37,426 bases of DNA from an uncultured delta proteobacterium. Its GTDB lineage: Bacteria; Myxococcota_A; Polyangia; Polyangiales; Ga0077539. This document shows, piece by piece, positions 1 to 8,061 of this stretch (position 1 is the first letter of the stretch; the number at the start of each line of letters is the position of its first letter). Position numbers and translations under genes: made by a program. The notes beneath the pieces were generated by a model. It saw nothing but the letters and a program-made list of their open reading frames with translations, had not been told where the DNA came from and did no database searches. The stretch is from contig CAIMWA010000282.1 of NCBI GenBank assembly GCA_903845045.1, forward strand, positions 1 to 37,426, in the 5' to 3' direction.

Positions 1-1
1 G

Positions 2-316
2 GCGCTCGCCGAGTGCTGCCTGCTCGGTGGCCACGGCGCCTCCATCACCCTCCCGGGGGACCTTCCGCGCACCGCGGGCGGCCTCGTCGGCGAGGACCCG
101 TCGCGCGTCGTCGTGAGCGTCACGCCGTACGTGCGCGGGCTCTTCTTGAAGCGCGTCGCGGAGAGCGGCGTGGCCTTCGTCGAGCTCGGCACCACCGGCG
201 GCGCCGACCTCGCCATCGAGTCCGTCGGACGCTGGAGCGTGGCGTCGCTCGCCGCGGCGCATGCATCGGCGCTCGACGGCATCGTCGGAGGACCCGGTGT
301 CGACGCCGGAGGATGA
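2..316 (+). CDS. purL: Phosphoribosylformylglycinamidine synthase PurL, C-terminal fragment
   Basis: This is the 3' end of a gene that begins upstream of the window, read in frame from base 2 to the TGA at 314-316. The first residues read ALAECCLLGGHGA, which matches the conserved start of the last PurM-like C-terminal domain of PurL (the ALAE-C motif). VVVSV and VELGTTGGADLAI follow, and then SVASLAAAHASAL, which corresponds to the usual PurL tail (R-x-GTTGG and SVAELREAWE). The enzyme makes FGAM from FGAR, glutamine and ATP in purine synthesis. Only about 104 residues are visible, so subunit type (small PurL of Bacillus type or large fused PurL) cannot be decided, although no glutaminase domain follows, which favours the small type. 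The gene overlaps the next start by 20 bases. Confidence 0.88.
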   Translation, partial: ALAECCLLGGHGASITLPGDLPRTAGGLVGEDPSRVVVSVTPYVRGLFLKRVAESGVAFVELGTTGGADLAIESVGRWSVASLAAAHASALDGIVGGPGVDAGG

Positions 317-713
317 CGACTGGCTCCACCGGTTCACCCCGGCGGAGTGGATGCGCAAGGCCATGGGAGAGTTCGCGCAGGCCCGCGAGGCCTATGCGTC
401 GCGGGATGCCCGCGGGGGCCTCGCCGGATGCCGTCGCGCCGCGGGCGTGGCGCTCAACGCCTGGCTCGCGGGCCTCGACGCGCTGCCCGCGGAATACGGG
501 CGCACGTACATGGAGCACCTCGCGGCGCTGACCACCGACGCCTCGGCGCCGGAGCCGGTGCGCGAGGCCGCGGTGCTCCTGCGCACGACGCCGCTCGCCG
601 GCGGCGAGATCGTTCCGCTGCGCACCGCGGGCGCCGAGGCGCGGGTGCTCGATGCGACGGAGACGATCCTGGCGCATGCCTACGCTGCGGTGCTTCGTGC
701 GACGCCGCCGTGA
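297..713 (+). CDS. Small helical protein of unknown function, possibly HEPN-like
   Basis: A 138-residue protein. The GTG at 297 is chosen because GGAGGA at 287-292 lies four bases before it. An in-frame ATG at 261 lacks such a site and would lengthen the overlap with purL. The sequence is predicted to be almost entirely alpha-helical: an acidic N-terminus, then AEWMRKAMGEFAQAREAYASRD and a Cys/Arg/Ala-rich helix with GCRRAAGVALNAWLAG. The pattern of two long helices with a short polar break resembles HEPN or tetratricopeptide-like helical hairpins, but no Rx4-6H nuclease motif is present, so no RNase activity is proposed. The start lies inside the end of purL, which suggests translational coupling. 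I do not recognise the family with confidence. Confidence 0.75.
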   Translation: MSTPEDDDWLHRFTPAEWMRKAMGEFAQAREAYASRDARGGLAGCRRAAGVALNAWLAGLDALPAEYGRTYMEHLAALTTDASAPEPVREAAVLLRTTPLAGGEIVPLRTAGAEARVLDATETILAHAYAAVLRATPP

Positions 714-729
714 TGCGGGCCGCGCGGCG

Positions 730-1500
730 ATGTGGTACCCGATGCCCCGCACGGACATGGCCGACGACCAGCAAGAGATCGCCGACGACGGGGCGCGCAT
801 CCGCGCGAACCCGCTCCTTCACGAGATCTACAACGACGTCTACGCGCGCATCCTCGAGGAGCTGCCCGTCGATCGGTTCCCGCGGGTGCTGGAGCTGGGG
901 TCCGGCGGAGGGTTCCTCCGCGAGCTCGCGCCGCACGTGATCACCAGCGAGTGCGTGCCGGTGCGCGGCATCGCCCGCGTCGTCGACGCCTGCCGCCTCG
1001 CGACGCACTTCAGCCCGGGCGAGCTCGACGCGGTGTGCGCGTTCAACGTGTTCCACCACCTCCCCGACTGCGAGGGGTTCCTGCGCGACGCGCAGTCGGT
1101 GCTGCGTCCGGGCGGGCGCATCGTGCTCATCGAGCCGTGGTTCACGCCGCTCGGCCAGTGGTTCTACCGGGGCCTGCACCACGAGCCCTCGATCCTCGAC
1201 CCCGACGCGTGGACCATCGCGGGCGTGGGGCGCCTCGCGGGCGCGAATTCGCGGCTCCCTACGAGCGTCTTTCGCGACAGCGACGCGCGCTTCGAGCGCA
1301 GCTTTCCGGAGCTTCGCATCGTGGAGCGCCGGCCGTTCCACAAGTGGCTGTACCTGTTCTCGGGTGGGCTCAAGCTGAACACCCGGGTGCCTCGCCCCCT
1401 CGCGCGCGCGCTCGTCGCCGCGGATCGTCTCGTGCACTCCGGCGACGAGCTCACCGGCCTCTTCGCGCGCATCGTCGTCGAGCGGCGGCTGCGCTCCTGA
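730..1500 (+). CDS. Class I SAM-dependent methyltransferase (glycan cluster)
   Basis: A 256-residue methyltransferase_11-type protein, first gene of the glycan cluster. The SAM-binding motif I is VLELGSGGGFL (residues 53-63). Motif II/III follows as DAVCAFNVFHHLPD, then FLRDAQSVLRPGGRIVLIEPWF, the classic LRPGG post-motif. The C-terminal third (after LGQWFYRGLHHEP) is longer than in small methyltransferases and carries SFPELRIVERRPFHKWLYLFSGG, a tail seen in methyltransferases of cell-surface glycan loci. The start is uncertain: ATGs at 730, 742 and 757 are all in frame and none has a strong ribosome binding site; the first is used. The substrate is probably a sugar or a lipid-linked glycan (inference from neighbours). 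Confidence 0.85.
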   Translation: MWYPMPRTDMADDQQEIADDGARIRANPLLHEIYNDVYARILEELPVDRFPRVLELGSGGGFLRELAPHVITSECVPVRGIARVVDACRLATHFSPGELDAVCAFNVFHHLPDCEGFLRDAQSVLRPGGRIVLIEPWFTPLGQWFYRGLHHEPSILDPDAWTIAGVGRLAGANSRLPTSVFRDSDARFERSFPELRIVERRPFHKWLYLFSGGLKLNTRVPRPLARALVAADRLVHSGDELTGLFARIVVERRLRS

Positions 1501-1526
1501 ACTCCTCCCCTCCACGCGCGGCGCAC

Positions 1527-2186
1527 ATGGACTCCGAGATCACCCTCGACCTCGTTCAACGATTTCCCACCTCGGGCCCGACGGACCCCATCGCGTACTA
1601 TCGCCGGCCGCTCACCGGCTGGCTGTTCCGCGAGCGCATCAACCTCGGGCTGCGCATGCTGCGGGGGCTGCGCTTCGCTTCGGCCCTCGAGGTCGGCTAC
1701 GGCGCCGGCGCGGTGCAGGTTCCGCTGCATGCCATCGCCGACGACGTGCACGGCATCGACCTCGACGCGGACCCGGTGCCGGTGACCGCGCTTCTCTCGA
1801 CGCTGGGGGTGAAGTCGACGCTTCGCCAGGGCTCGGTTTACGAGCTCCCGTACGACGACGGCGCCTTCGACCTCGTGGTGTCGTTCTCGGTGTTCGAGCA
1901 CCTGCACGACTTCGAGCGCGCCCTCGAAGAGGTGCGACGCACGCTGCGCCCCGGCGGACGCTTCCTCCTCGGCATGCCCGCGGTGAACAAGATGATGGGC
2001 GCGTCGTTTCACGCCATCGGCTTTCGCGACATCGACCACCACCACGTCACGACGCCGCAGCAGGTGCAGGCGCGCTTCGGCGCCCACGGCCTGCGTGTGG
2101 AGCGGTCCGCCCGGCTCAACCTCCCGGTGCCGTCGGCGCCCGGCGTGCCCGTCTACTACGACTGGCTGCTGCGCCGCGGGACGTGA
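1527..2186 (+). CDS. Class I SAM-dependent methyltransferase (glycan cluster)
   Basis: A 219-residue protein with motif I as ALEVGYGAGAVQVP, an acidic end of strand 2 (VHGIDLDADP), then YELPYDDGAFDLVVSFSVFEHLHDF and ALEEVRRTLRPGGRFLLGMP. The order and spacing are those of methyltransferase_11/25 enzymes. Compared with the preceding methyltransferase it is a separate subfamily, not a recent duplicate. The N-terminal region (RFPTSGPTDPIAYYRRPLTGWLFRERINL) looks like a substrate-side cap. The gene follows its neighbour by 26 bases, and its TGA at 2184-2186 overlaps a GTG of the downstream glycosyltransferase reading frame, so the forward genes 730-3427 look like one operon. A role in decorating a surface glycan is inferred only from context. 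Confidence 0.86.
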   Translation: MDSEITLDLVQRFPTSGPTDPIAYYRRPLTGWLFRERINLGLRMLRGLRFASALEVGYGAGAVQVPLHAIADDVHGIDLDADPVPVTALLSTLGVKSTLRQGSVYELPYDDGAFDLVVSFSVFEHLHDFERALEEVRRTLRPGGRFLLGMPAVNKMMGASFHAIGFRDIDHHHVTTPQQVQARFGAHGLRVERSARLNLPVPSAPGVPVYYDWLLRRGT

Positions 2187-2194
2187 GGTCGACG

Positions 2195-3427
2195 ATGGCC
2201 GCGCCGCGCCGGGTGCTCTTCCTCAACGACACCGCCCGCAACGGCGGACCGGGACGCAGCCTGCACGCCATCCTGAGCTTTCTCGACCCCGCGGAGGTGC
2301 ATCGGATGGTGCTGCTCCCGCGCGAAGACGCCATCGCGAGGCTGCTGCGCGCGTCGCACGTCGCCGACGAGATCATCATCGAGCCGGACCTCGTCGAGAA
2401 CGCGTTCCAGCCCTTGCACCGCGCCGTCGAGCGCGCCGACCTCGACGCCCCCTGGAGCCTCCGCGGCCCTCGCCTCGCGGCCAACGTCGGACGCATGGTG
2501 CGCCTCGCCGGGACGCTCCCGCGGCTGCTGCGCGCGCGCGGCGTCGAGCTCGTCTACTGCAACGGCACCACCGCCGATTTCGTGGGCGGCGTCGCGGGCA
2601 ACCTCACGCGCACGCCGGTGCTCTGGCACGTGCGCTACACGTCGGTGCCCGACACCACGCGCCCGCTGCACCGCGCCCTCGCCCGCAGCCGCTGGGTGCG
2701 CCGCATCGTGTGCGTGTCGCACGCGTCCGCCGCGCTCTTTCCTGACGTTCCCGCGAAGGTCGCGGTGGTGCACAACGCCGTCGACGTGGAGCGGTACCGC
2801 CGCGGCGCCACCGCGGGCTGCGTGCGCGGCGCGAAGGTGCCCGACGACGCGTTCCTCTACGGCAGCATGGGGCGCATCCTGCCGCGCAAGGGCTACCCCC
2901 AGATGATCCGCGCGGCGCGGGAGCTCCTCGACCGCTGCCCCGAGTCCGAGCGCCATCGTCCGTACTTCGTGGTGCTCGGCGACACGCCCGCGGACCTGCC
3001 CGGCGACCACCTCGAGGAGTGCCGCGCGCTCGTTCGCGAGCTCGGCCTCGAAGGGCGCTTTCTCTTCCCCGGCTTCACCGAGGACGTGCGCCCCTGGCTC
3101 GAGGACTTCGACGTCGTCGTGCTGCCGTCGGTGTACCCGGACCCGCTGCCGCGCACGGTCATCGAGGGCATGGCCTACGAGCGCCCGGTGGTCGCCTTCG
3201 ACGTCGGCGGCGTCGGCGAGATGGTGCGCGACGGTGTCACCGGCACGCTGCTCCCACCGGAGCCGTCGCCGGAGTCCTTCGCCGCGGCGATGCTCGGCTA
3301 CCTCACCGACCCCGCGAAGCGCACCCGCGAGGGCGTCGCCGCGCGCGCCGCTGTGATCGAAGGCTTCGGCGGCGTGGCCCACGGACGCGCCATCCAGCGC
3401 GAGATCGACGCCGCCCTCAGGGGATGA
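2195..3427 (+). CDS. GT4-family glycosyltransferase
   Basis: A 410-residue GT-B fold enzyme. The N-terminal half starts with VLFLNDTARNGGPGRSLHAIL, the acceptor-side Rossmann fold with the G-G-P/A-G-R-S loop typical of GT4 enzymes. The C-terminal half has GSMGRILPRKGYPQMIRAAREL (the donor-binding GR-x5-KG segment), FLFPGFTEDVRPWLEDFDVVVLPS, and PRTVIEGMAYERPVVAFDVGGVGEMV, which corresponds to the E-x7-E nucleotide-sugar motif with the second Glu replaced. ATG 2195 is preferred over GTG 2183 because GAGG at 2185-2188 lies six bases before it. Its end overlaps the convergent deacetylase by 11 bases. It probably transfers a sugar onto a lipid-linked glycan in the cytoplasm. Confidence 0.9.
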   Translation: MAAPRRVLFLNDTARNGGPGRSLHAILSFLDPAEVHRMVLLPREDAIARLLRASHVADEIIIEPDLVENAFQPLHRAVERADLDAPWSLRGPRLAANVGRMVRLAGTLPRLLRARGVELVYCNGTTADFVGGVAGNLTRTPVLWHVRYTSVPDTTRPLHRALARSRWVRRIVCVSHASAALFPDVPAKVAVVHNAVDVERYRRGATAGCVRGAKVPDDAFLYGSMGRILPRKGYPQMIRAARELLDRCPESERHRPYFVVLGDTPADLPGDHLEECRALVRELGLEGRFLFPGFTEDVRPWLEDFDVVVLPSVYPDPLPRTVIEGMAYERPVVAFDVGGVGEMVRDGVTGTLLPPEPSPESFAAAMLGYLTDPAKRTREGVAARAAVIEGFGGVAHGRAIQREIDAALRG

Positions 3428-4133
3428 GCGACGCCACGGTGTCCGTGGTCCGGCCCCGAGCCCACGCGAGCAGCGACAGCGTCTCGCGCACGAGCAAGGG
3501 GTGGTGCACGTCGGCCGGATGCAGCGCGATGCGCACGCCGAAGCCCGCGCGGGGATAGAGCCGTCCAGCCCGCGCGTAGGCCACGCTGGACCATCGGCGC
3601 CCGCGGGTGCGGCTCGCGTAGTTCAGCGCCGGACAGAACACCCGCCGGCCCGTCGACGGCTGGTACACGAAGAGCTGGTCCTCGCAGTAATCGAGGCCGC
3701 GGGCGCGCAGCGCAGGGAGGAGCCACGCCCGACGGGCCCACGCCGGCGGCACGAAGCCCCGCATCGGCAGCGACAGATCGCGCAACATCGCGACGCCTGC
3801 GTCGAGGAAGCGCTCGCCTTCGTCCTGCGCGTAGCTCGCGAACTCGGCCTCGCCCGCGGAGACCACCTTCTGCGCGACGAAGTGCCCCACGCCCGAGCCC
3901 GGCGCCGAGAGGTGATGGTAGCCGTGCAGGAAGAGCTCGTGCCCGTCCTCCGCGAGCGAGCGCACGCGGTCGACGAAGGCCGCGTCCGCGGTCAGCGGGG
4001 CGCGTCCGTGGAAGTCGGGCACCACCAGCAGCCCCGGACGCACCCCGACGTCGTGGCACCACCCGAGCGCCGTCTCGACCTCGGCGCGCCACCGCGGCGA
4101 TACGTCGTGGATGGACACGTGCACCGCCGTCAT
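3417..4133 (-). CDS. DUF2334-type polysaccharide deacetylase
   Basis: A 238-residue protein that starts MTAVHVSIHDVSPRW; the HDVSP segment supplies the catalytic and metal-binding Asp of NodB-fold deacetylases of the DUF2334 type. Metal-binding His residues are in GHELFLHGYHHLSAP (residues about 60-75), and GFVPPAWARRAWLLPAL is the R/PPAW segment of the same family. The end carries FGVRIALHPADVHHPL, another conserved His motif. The ATG at 4133-4131 overlaps the TGA of the upstream glycosyltransferase (ATGA), so the pair is co-translated. The likely job is removal of N-acetyl groups from hexosamines in an exopolysaccharide. No signal peptide is visible, so action in the cytoplasm or after non-classical export is unresolved. 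Confidence 0.86.
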   Translation of the reverse strand: MTAVHVSIHDVSPRWRAEVETALGWCHDVGVRPGLLVVPDFHGRAPLTADAAFVDRVRSLAEDGHELFLHGYHHLSAPGSGVGHFVAQKVVSAGEAEFASYAQDEGERFLDAGVAMLRDLSLPMRGFVPPAWARRAWLLPALRARGLDYCEDQLFVYQPSTGRRVFCPALNYASRTRGRRWSSVAYARAGRLYPRAGFGVRIALHPADVHHPLLVRETLSLLAWARGRTTDTVASLIP

Positions 4134-5287
4134 CGACGCCCCCCGTAGATACTGAAGAGCGTATCGAAGTGCGACGCCGCCCCGGGGATCCTCGCGGCCC
4201 GCGCCACGGCGCCTTCGCGGAGGGGGCCAGGCGGCAAGTCGAGTAGCCGGTCGATGGTCACTGCGGCAGCCGCCACCGAGGCGTCCGGGGGGTACGCGGC
4301 GCCGCAGGAGTCGTCCACGAGCTCGCCGGCGCCCCCGGACGCTGGCACCACCGCGGGAAGCCCCGACGCCAGAGCCTCGGCCACGGCGAAGCCGAAGGTC
4401 TCGACGGCGCACCCGTGCACGAGGGCGTCGGCCGATGCGAGGGTCCGGGCGTAGCGGGCGCGGTCCGTCACGAAACCCTCGAAATGCACGGGGAGTGCGA
4501 GGCTGGCAGCCTTGCGTTCGAGCCGTGGGCGCTCGGGACCGTCGCCCAGCACGACCACCGCGAGGGGGCGTCGCCGCGCCACGTCGGCCAGCGCATCGAG
4601 CACGAACGCCAGGCGTTTCTCGAGCGCGAGGCGCCCCACGATCAGCACCACCCTCGCCCGCGCGTCGCCGGCCGCGGCGCCGAGGTACGCGGCCCGCAGC
4701 GCCTCGTCGCGGAGCGCCGGTCCCAGCGAGCCCCGGTCGATGCCGAAGGGCGCCTGCGACACCCGCGGAAAGCGCTCGGAGCGCAGCCGGTCGGCGAACC
4801 AGCGGGCAGACACGATGGTGTGATCGAAGCGCCCGGCCAGCGCCCGCAGCCCCGCCCACGCCGGCGCGAGCACCCGGTCCGCCATCTTGGGGCCGAGCGC
4901 CCGCGAGAGCACGGGGTGTGCATAAGACCCGATCTGGTCGGAATGGAGCACCAAGGCACGCACTGCAACGGACCGTTCGGTGGCCCCCACGAGGGCGGCA
5001 ACGTAGGGCGACGACGCCTGCAGCACGTCGGGCCGCTCGCGACGGACCACGTCGCGCACCGCCGCGACGTTCCAGAGGGCGTGGTAGCTGGGGTCGTAGG
5101 GGAGCGCCGGTCCGGCCAGGCGCACGAGGCGCCCTCCGTGCAGCGCGGACTCTTCGTTTCGCGGTCCCGGCGCGACCACCACGACCTCGTGGCCGCGGTT
5201 TGTCCCCTCCCGGAGGAGCTGTGTTAGGTACGCGCGCACGCCGCCGCCCCGCTCCGAGAAGAATTCGGTCACATCGAGGATCTTCAC
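4130..5287 (-). CDS. GT4-family glycosyltransferase
   Basis: A 385-residue enzyme beginning VKILDVTEFFSERGGGVRAYL, a canonical GT4 N-terminus (first beta strand, then G-G-G-V-R). The donor domain has VVLIVGRLALEKRLAFVLDAL, VVVLGDGPERPRLE, LPVHFEGFVTDRARYARTLASADALVHG and then ETFGFAVAEALASGLPAVVP, a complete E-x7-E motif. GTG 5287 is chosen because upstream in-frame ATGs (5344, 5401) would run into the divergent gene starting at 5343 and add an Arg/Gly-rich tail unlike the family. A TA-rich hexamer (TAGAAG) lies ten bases before this GTG on the coding strand. It forms a two-gene reverse unit with the deacetylase below it. FGIDRGSLGP resembles PIM-type mannosyltransferases, but specificity cannot be assigned. 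Confidence 0.88.
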   Translation of the reverse strand: MKILDVTEFFSERGGGVRAYLTQLLREGTNRGHEVVVVAPGPRNEESALHGGRLVRLAGPALPYDPSYHALWNVAAVRDVVRRERPDVLQASSPYVAALVGATERSVAVRALVLHSDQIGSYAHPVLSRALGPKMADRVLAPAWAGLRALAGRFDHTIVSARWFADRLRSERFPRVSQAPFGIDRGSLGPALRDEALRAAYLGAAAGDARARVVLIVGRLALEKRLAFVLDALADVARRRPLAVVVLGDGPERPRLERKAASLALPVHFEGFVTDRARYARTLASADALVHGCAVETFGFAVAEALASGLPAVVPASGGAGELVDDSCGAAYPPDASVAAAAVTIDRLLDLPPGPLREGAVARAARIPGAASHFDTLFSIYGGRR

Positions 5288-5342
5288 GCTCCGACGGCTT
5301 CTACCAGAGCCCAGGAAATTCGCCCTCCCAGGACCACTGCGC

Positions 5343-6803
5343 ATGAACGCACCGAACGACTTCCGCCCGCGACCGGGCTTCGACGGCTGGCCCCGCCGCA
5401 TCGCGATCCTGAGCGACTACGTGCGGCTCCCGTACGCCAACGGCGCCACCTTCGCGACGCAGTTCCTCTACCGCGAGCTCACGCGCCGCGGGCACGAGGT
5501 CACCATCATCGGACCGCGCGACCCCGACGCGAAGCCCGCGGACCTGCCCGAGCGGCACATCTGCCTCCCGAGCCTCCCGCTGCGCAACCACCCGGGCGTG
5601 TACCTCCCGATGCCCCTCGAGGGCATCCTCCGCGAGAAGCGCGACTGGAACTTCGACGTGGTGCTCGGGCAGACGGCGTCGAACCTCATGGAGCTCGGCC
5701 TGTGGCTCCGCGCCACGCGAGGCATTCCGCTGCTCGCGGTGAACACCGTGCACGTCCCGAGCGTGTACCCGGTGGTGATGCCCGAGTCGCTGCAGGACTC
5801 GAAGGCCGCGCACTGGATCTTCCAGAAGTCGTTCCTTCGCATCGCCGACCGCGCGTCGTCGTCGGCCTACAACTCCACCGACGGGCTCATCGTGCTGTCC
5901 GAGGGCCTCAAGCGGTACTGGGTCGAGCGCGGCGTGACGGTTCCGATCCACGTGATCCCGCGCTGCGTGGAGCCCAAGATCTTCGACACCGCGCCGGGCG
6001 CCGACCCGTTCCCCAAGGGCTTCCGGCCGGGCGCGCGCATCCTCGTGGTGTGCCGGCACACCCGCGAGAAGGGCGTCGAGCGGCTGCTCGAGATCTTCGC
6101 GCGCTACATCGTCCCCGCGGTGCCCGACGCCACGCTCACGCTCATCGGCGACGGCCCCGACCACGACCTCTTCCGCAGCACCGCCGAGGCCCTCGGGGTG
6201 CGCGAGCGCACGCACTTCCCCGGCGAGTTCCCGGTCACGGCGCTGCCGACCTGGTACCGCCACGCGGACCTCTTCGCGTACACGTCGCTGTCCGAGACCT
6301 ACGGCCAGGTCGTGAGCGAGGCGCTGTGGTCCGGCCTCCCGGTGGTCGCCTTCGCCGACGGCATGGGCGTGTCGCAGCAGGTCGAGCACGACGTCACGGG
6401 CATGCTCGTCGAGCCGGGCCCCGACGCCGAGATGGCCGACTGGCGCTTCGCCCGCGCGGCGGTGTCCATCCTTCGCAACCCCCGCAAGCGCCAGACGCTC
6501 GCGGCACAGGCGGCCTCCCGGGCGCGGGATCGTTCGGCGCCGCACAAGATGCTCGAGCGCTTCCTCGACGCCTTCGGGGCGGCCCGCGACCACCGCGACG
6601 CCGCGCCCCCGCCGCCGGCGAACCCGCACCTCGCCGCGGCCCTGCACGGCGGGCGCTGGGCCTTCATCAACGGCCTCGTCTACGGCCTCGGGCACCTGCG
6701 TCCGCCGGCCGTCGTCAACCGCCACGGCCGCCGCCAGCCCAACTGGAACGACCTCCCCGAGGTGCCCGCGCGGCGCCCGGTGACGCAGGCCCGGCTGGGT
6801 TGA
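5343..6803 (+). CDS. GT4-family glycosyltransferase with C-terminal extension
   Basis: A 486-residue enzyme, longer than a usual GT4 (about 380-420). It begins after a short leader with RIAILSDYVRLPYANGATFATQFLYRELTRRGHEVTIIGP. The donor domain has ILVVCRHTREKGVERLLEIF, LTLIGDGPDHDLF and SETYGQVVSEALWSGLPVVAFADG, with an intact E-x7-E. The extra length is partly an acceptor-side insert (SLPLRNHPGVYLPMPLEGILREKRDWNFD) and partly an 80-residue C-terminal tail with HLAAALHGGRWAFINGLVYGLGHLRPP, which looks like a membrane-surface amphipathic segment. It is divergent from the gene at 5287 across 55 bases. This gene and the deacetylase at 6838 are probably two transcripts, since a promoter-like hexamer lies between them. 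Confidence 0.9.
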   Translation: MNAPNDFRPRPGFDGWPRRIAILSDYVRLPYANGATFATQFLYRELTRRGHEVTIIGPRDPDAKPADLPERHICLPSLPLRNHPGVYLPMPLEGILREKRDWNFDVVLGQTASNLMELGLWLRATRGIPLLAVNTVHVPSVYPVVMPESLQDSKAAHWIFQKSFLRIADRASSSAYNSTDGLIVLSEGLKRYWVERGVTVPIHVIPRCVEPKIFDTAPGADPFPKGFRPGARILVVCRHTREKGVERLLEIFARYIVPAVPDATLTLIGDGPDHDLFRSTAEALGVRERTHFPGEFPVTALPTWYRHADLFAYTSLSETYGQVVSEALWSGLPVVAFADGMGVSQQVEHDVTGMLVEPGPDAEMADWRFARAAVSILRNPRKRQTLAAQAASRARDRSAPHKMLERFLDAFGAARDHRDAAPPPPANPHLAAALHGGRWAFINGLVYGLGHLRPPAVVNRHGRRQPNWNDLPEVPARRPVTQARLG

Positions 6804-6823
6804 GCGCCCCCGCGCGCGACCGC

Positions 6824-6829
6824 TACGCT
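6824..6829 (+). promoter_or_regulatory. -10-like hexamer before the NodB deacetylase
   Basis: TACGCT ends eight bases before the ATG at 6838. A start site the usual seven or so bases downstream would fall on or next to the start codon. No TTGACA-like element is visible 16-18 bases upstream. Confidence 0.4.
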
Positions 6830-6837
6830 GCGCGCCG

Positions 6838-7767
6838 ATGAAGCTCTGCGCCGTCTCCGTCGATCTCGACGAGGTCCCTTGCTACCACGCGATCCACGGG
6901 CTCCCGATGCCCGAGGGTCGCGCGGCCCACGCCGTCTACGACCTCGGCGTGCCCCGCTGCGCCGAGCTCTTTAGCGAACTCGGTATTCCCGCCACCTTCT
7001 TCGTCATCGGCGAGGACCTCGCCCACGAGCCCGCGGCCGACGCCGCGCGCGCGCTGGTGGAGCGCGGACACGAGCTCGGCAACCACACGCAGCACCATCG
7101 CTACGACCTCGTGCGCCTCGGGGCCGATCGCATTCGCGCCGAGGTGCGCGACGCTGCCGATGCCATCGACAGGGCCACGGGCACGCGCCCCGTGGGCTTT
7201 CGTGCGCCGGGCTACACCATCACCGACGAGGTCTTCGACGTGCTTCGCGCCGAGGGCTACGCGTACGACAGCTCGGTGTTCCCGTGCCCGGCGTACTTCG
7301 GCGCCAAGACCGCCGCGATCTCGCTCATCGCGATGCGGGGACGCACGAGCCGCTCCATCGTCGACACGCCGTCGGTGCTCCGCGCCCCGGCGGACCCGTA
7401 CGTTCCCGGTCGTCCGTACTGGACGCGGGGCGCCGGCGCCCTGGTCGAGCTGCCCATCGGCGTCACCCGCTGGGCGCGGCTGCCGTTCATCGGGACCTCG
7501 GTGGCGTTGGCCGGAGCCGCGGGAGCGCGCTTGCTGGCGCGACAGATGGTCGGGCGGCCGCTCGTCAACCTCGAGCTGCACGGCCTCGATCTCCTCGACG
7601 CGGGCGACGGCCTCGGCTCGCTTTCGCAGCACCAGCGCGACCTCGCCATCACGGTTTCGGCGAAGCGGGCCGCGCTCCGGGCGGCCGTGTCGACGCTGCG
7701 CGACGCGGGGTACGCCTTCGTGACCCTCGCGAAGGCGGCAGAGCGCGCGCGAAGCGCTGTGGCGTAG
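6838..7767 (+). CDS. NodB-fold polysaccharide deacetylase
   Basis: A 309-residue NodB homology protein, unrelated at subfamily level to the DUF2334 deacetylase at 3417-4133. Motif 1 is SVDLDE (TFDDG-like metal Asp). Motif 2 is GHELGNHTQHHRYDL, with H-T-x-x-H as the zinc site. Motif 3 is GFRAPGYTITDEV. The first motif and ATFFVIGEDLA match the family of deacetylases encoded in exopolysaccharide loci (compare the EpsK/XrtA-associated type). There is no signal peptide. The ATG at 6838 has no Shine-Dalgarno site; TACGCT ends eight bases before it, which suggests a leaderless message. It probably deacetylates an amino sugar of the same glycan built by the upstream transferases. Confidence 0.88.
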   Translation: MKLCAVSVDLDEVPCYHAIHGLPMPEGRAAHAVYDLGVPRCAELFSELGIPATFFVIGEDLAHEPAADAARALVERGHELGNHTQHHRYDLVRLGADRIRAEVRDAADAIDRATGTRPVGFRAPGYTITDEVFDVLRAEGYAYDSSVFPCPAYFGAKTAAISLIAMRGRTSRSIVDTPSVLRAPADPYVPGRPYWTRGAGALVELPIGVTRWARLPFIGTSVALAGAAGARLLARQMVGRPLVNLELHGLDLLDAGDGLGSLSQHQRDLAITVSAKRAALRAAVSTLRDAGYAFVTLAKAAERARSAVA

Positions 7768-8002
7768 CGTTCCCGCACGATGCGGAGCTCCGCGGCGGGG
7801 CGCGCCCGGCGCGGGCGGCGACATGCGCAACGCGTGCGCAGCGGGGCGCTGCCTCGGTCCCCGGCAATCATCGCGAAACAGCTGGAAAAAAGGCCAAAAT
7901 CCGTGACGTCCGACGCGCTCTCCGTTCAACCGTCGCGCGGCCCGGCGCGGGCGTTGTGCGCAATCCCGCGCGGGAGAACCCGCGGAATTCGGCGATCAAG
8001 CC

Positions 8003-8030
8003 TTTTCATGCGCGTTGGAGGATGTATGGT
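8003..8030 (+). promoter_or_regulatory. Candidate sigma-70 promoter for the HU gene
   Basis: TTTTCA (8003-8008) and TATGGT (8025-8030) are separated by 16 bases; each matches the sigma-70 consensus at four of six positions. Transcription from here would give a leader of about 45 bases that contains the 8042-8061 hairpin and the Shine-Dalgarno site. Confidence 0.35.
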
Positions 8031-8041
8031 CCGCCCGTCTC

Positions 8042-8061
8042 TCGATCCGATGGGGGATCGA
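8042..8061 (+). promoter_or_regulatory. Hairpin in the HU mRNA leader
   Basis: TCGATCC (8042-8048) and GGATCGA (8055-8061) form a perfect 7-bp stem around a six-base loop, ending nine bases before the GAGG of the HU ribosome binding site at 8070-8073. As DNA it could be an operator; as RNA it could protect the 5' end or tune translation. Confidence 0.45.
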
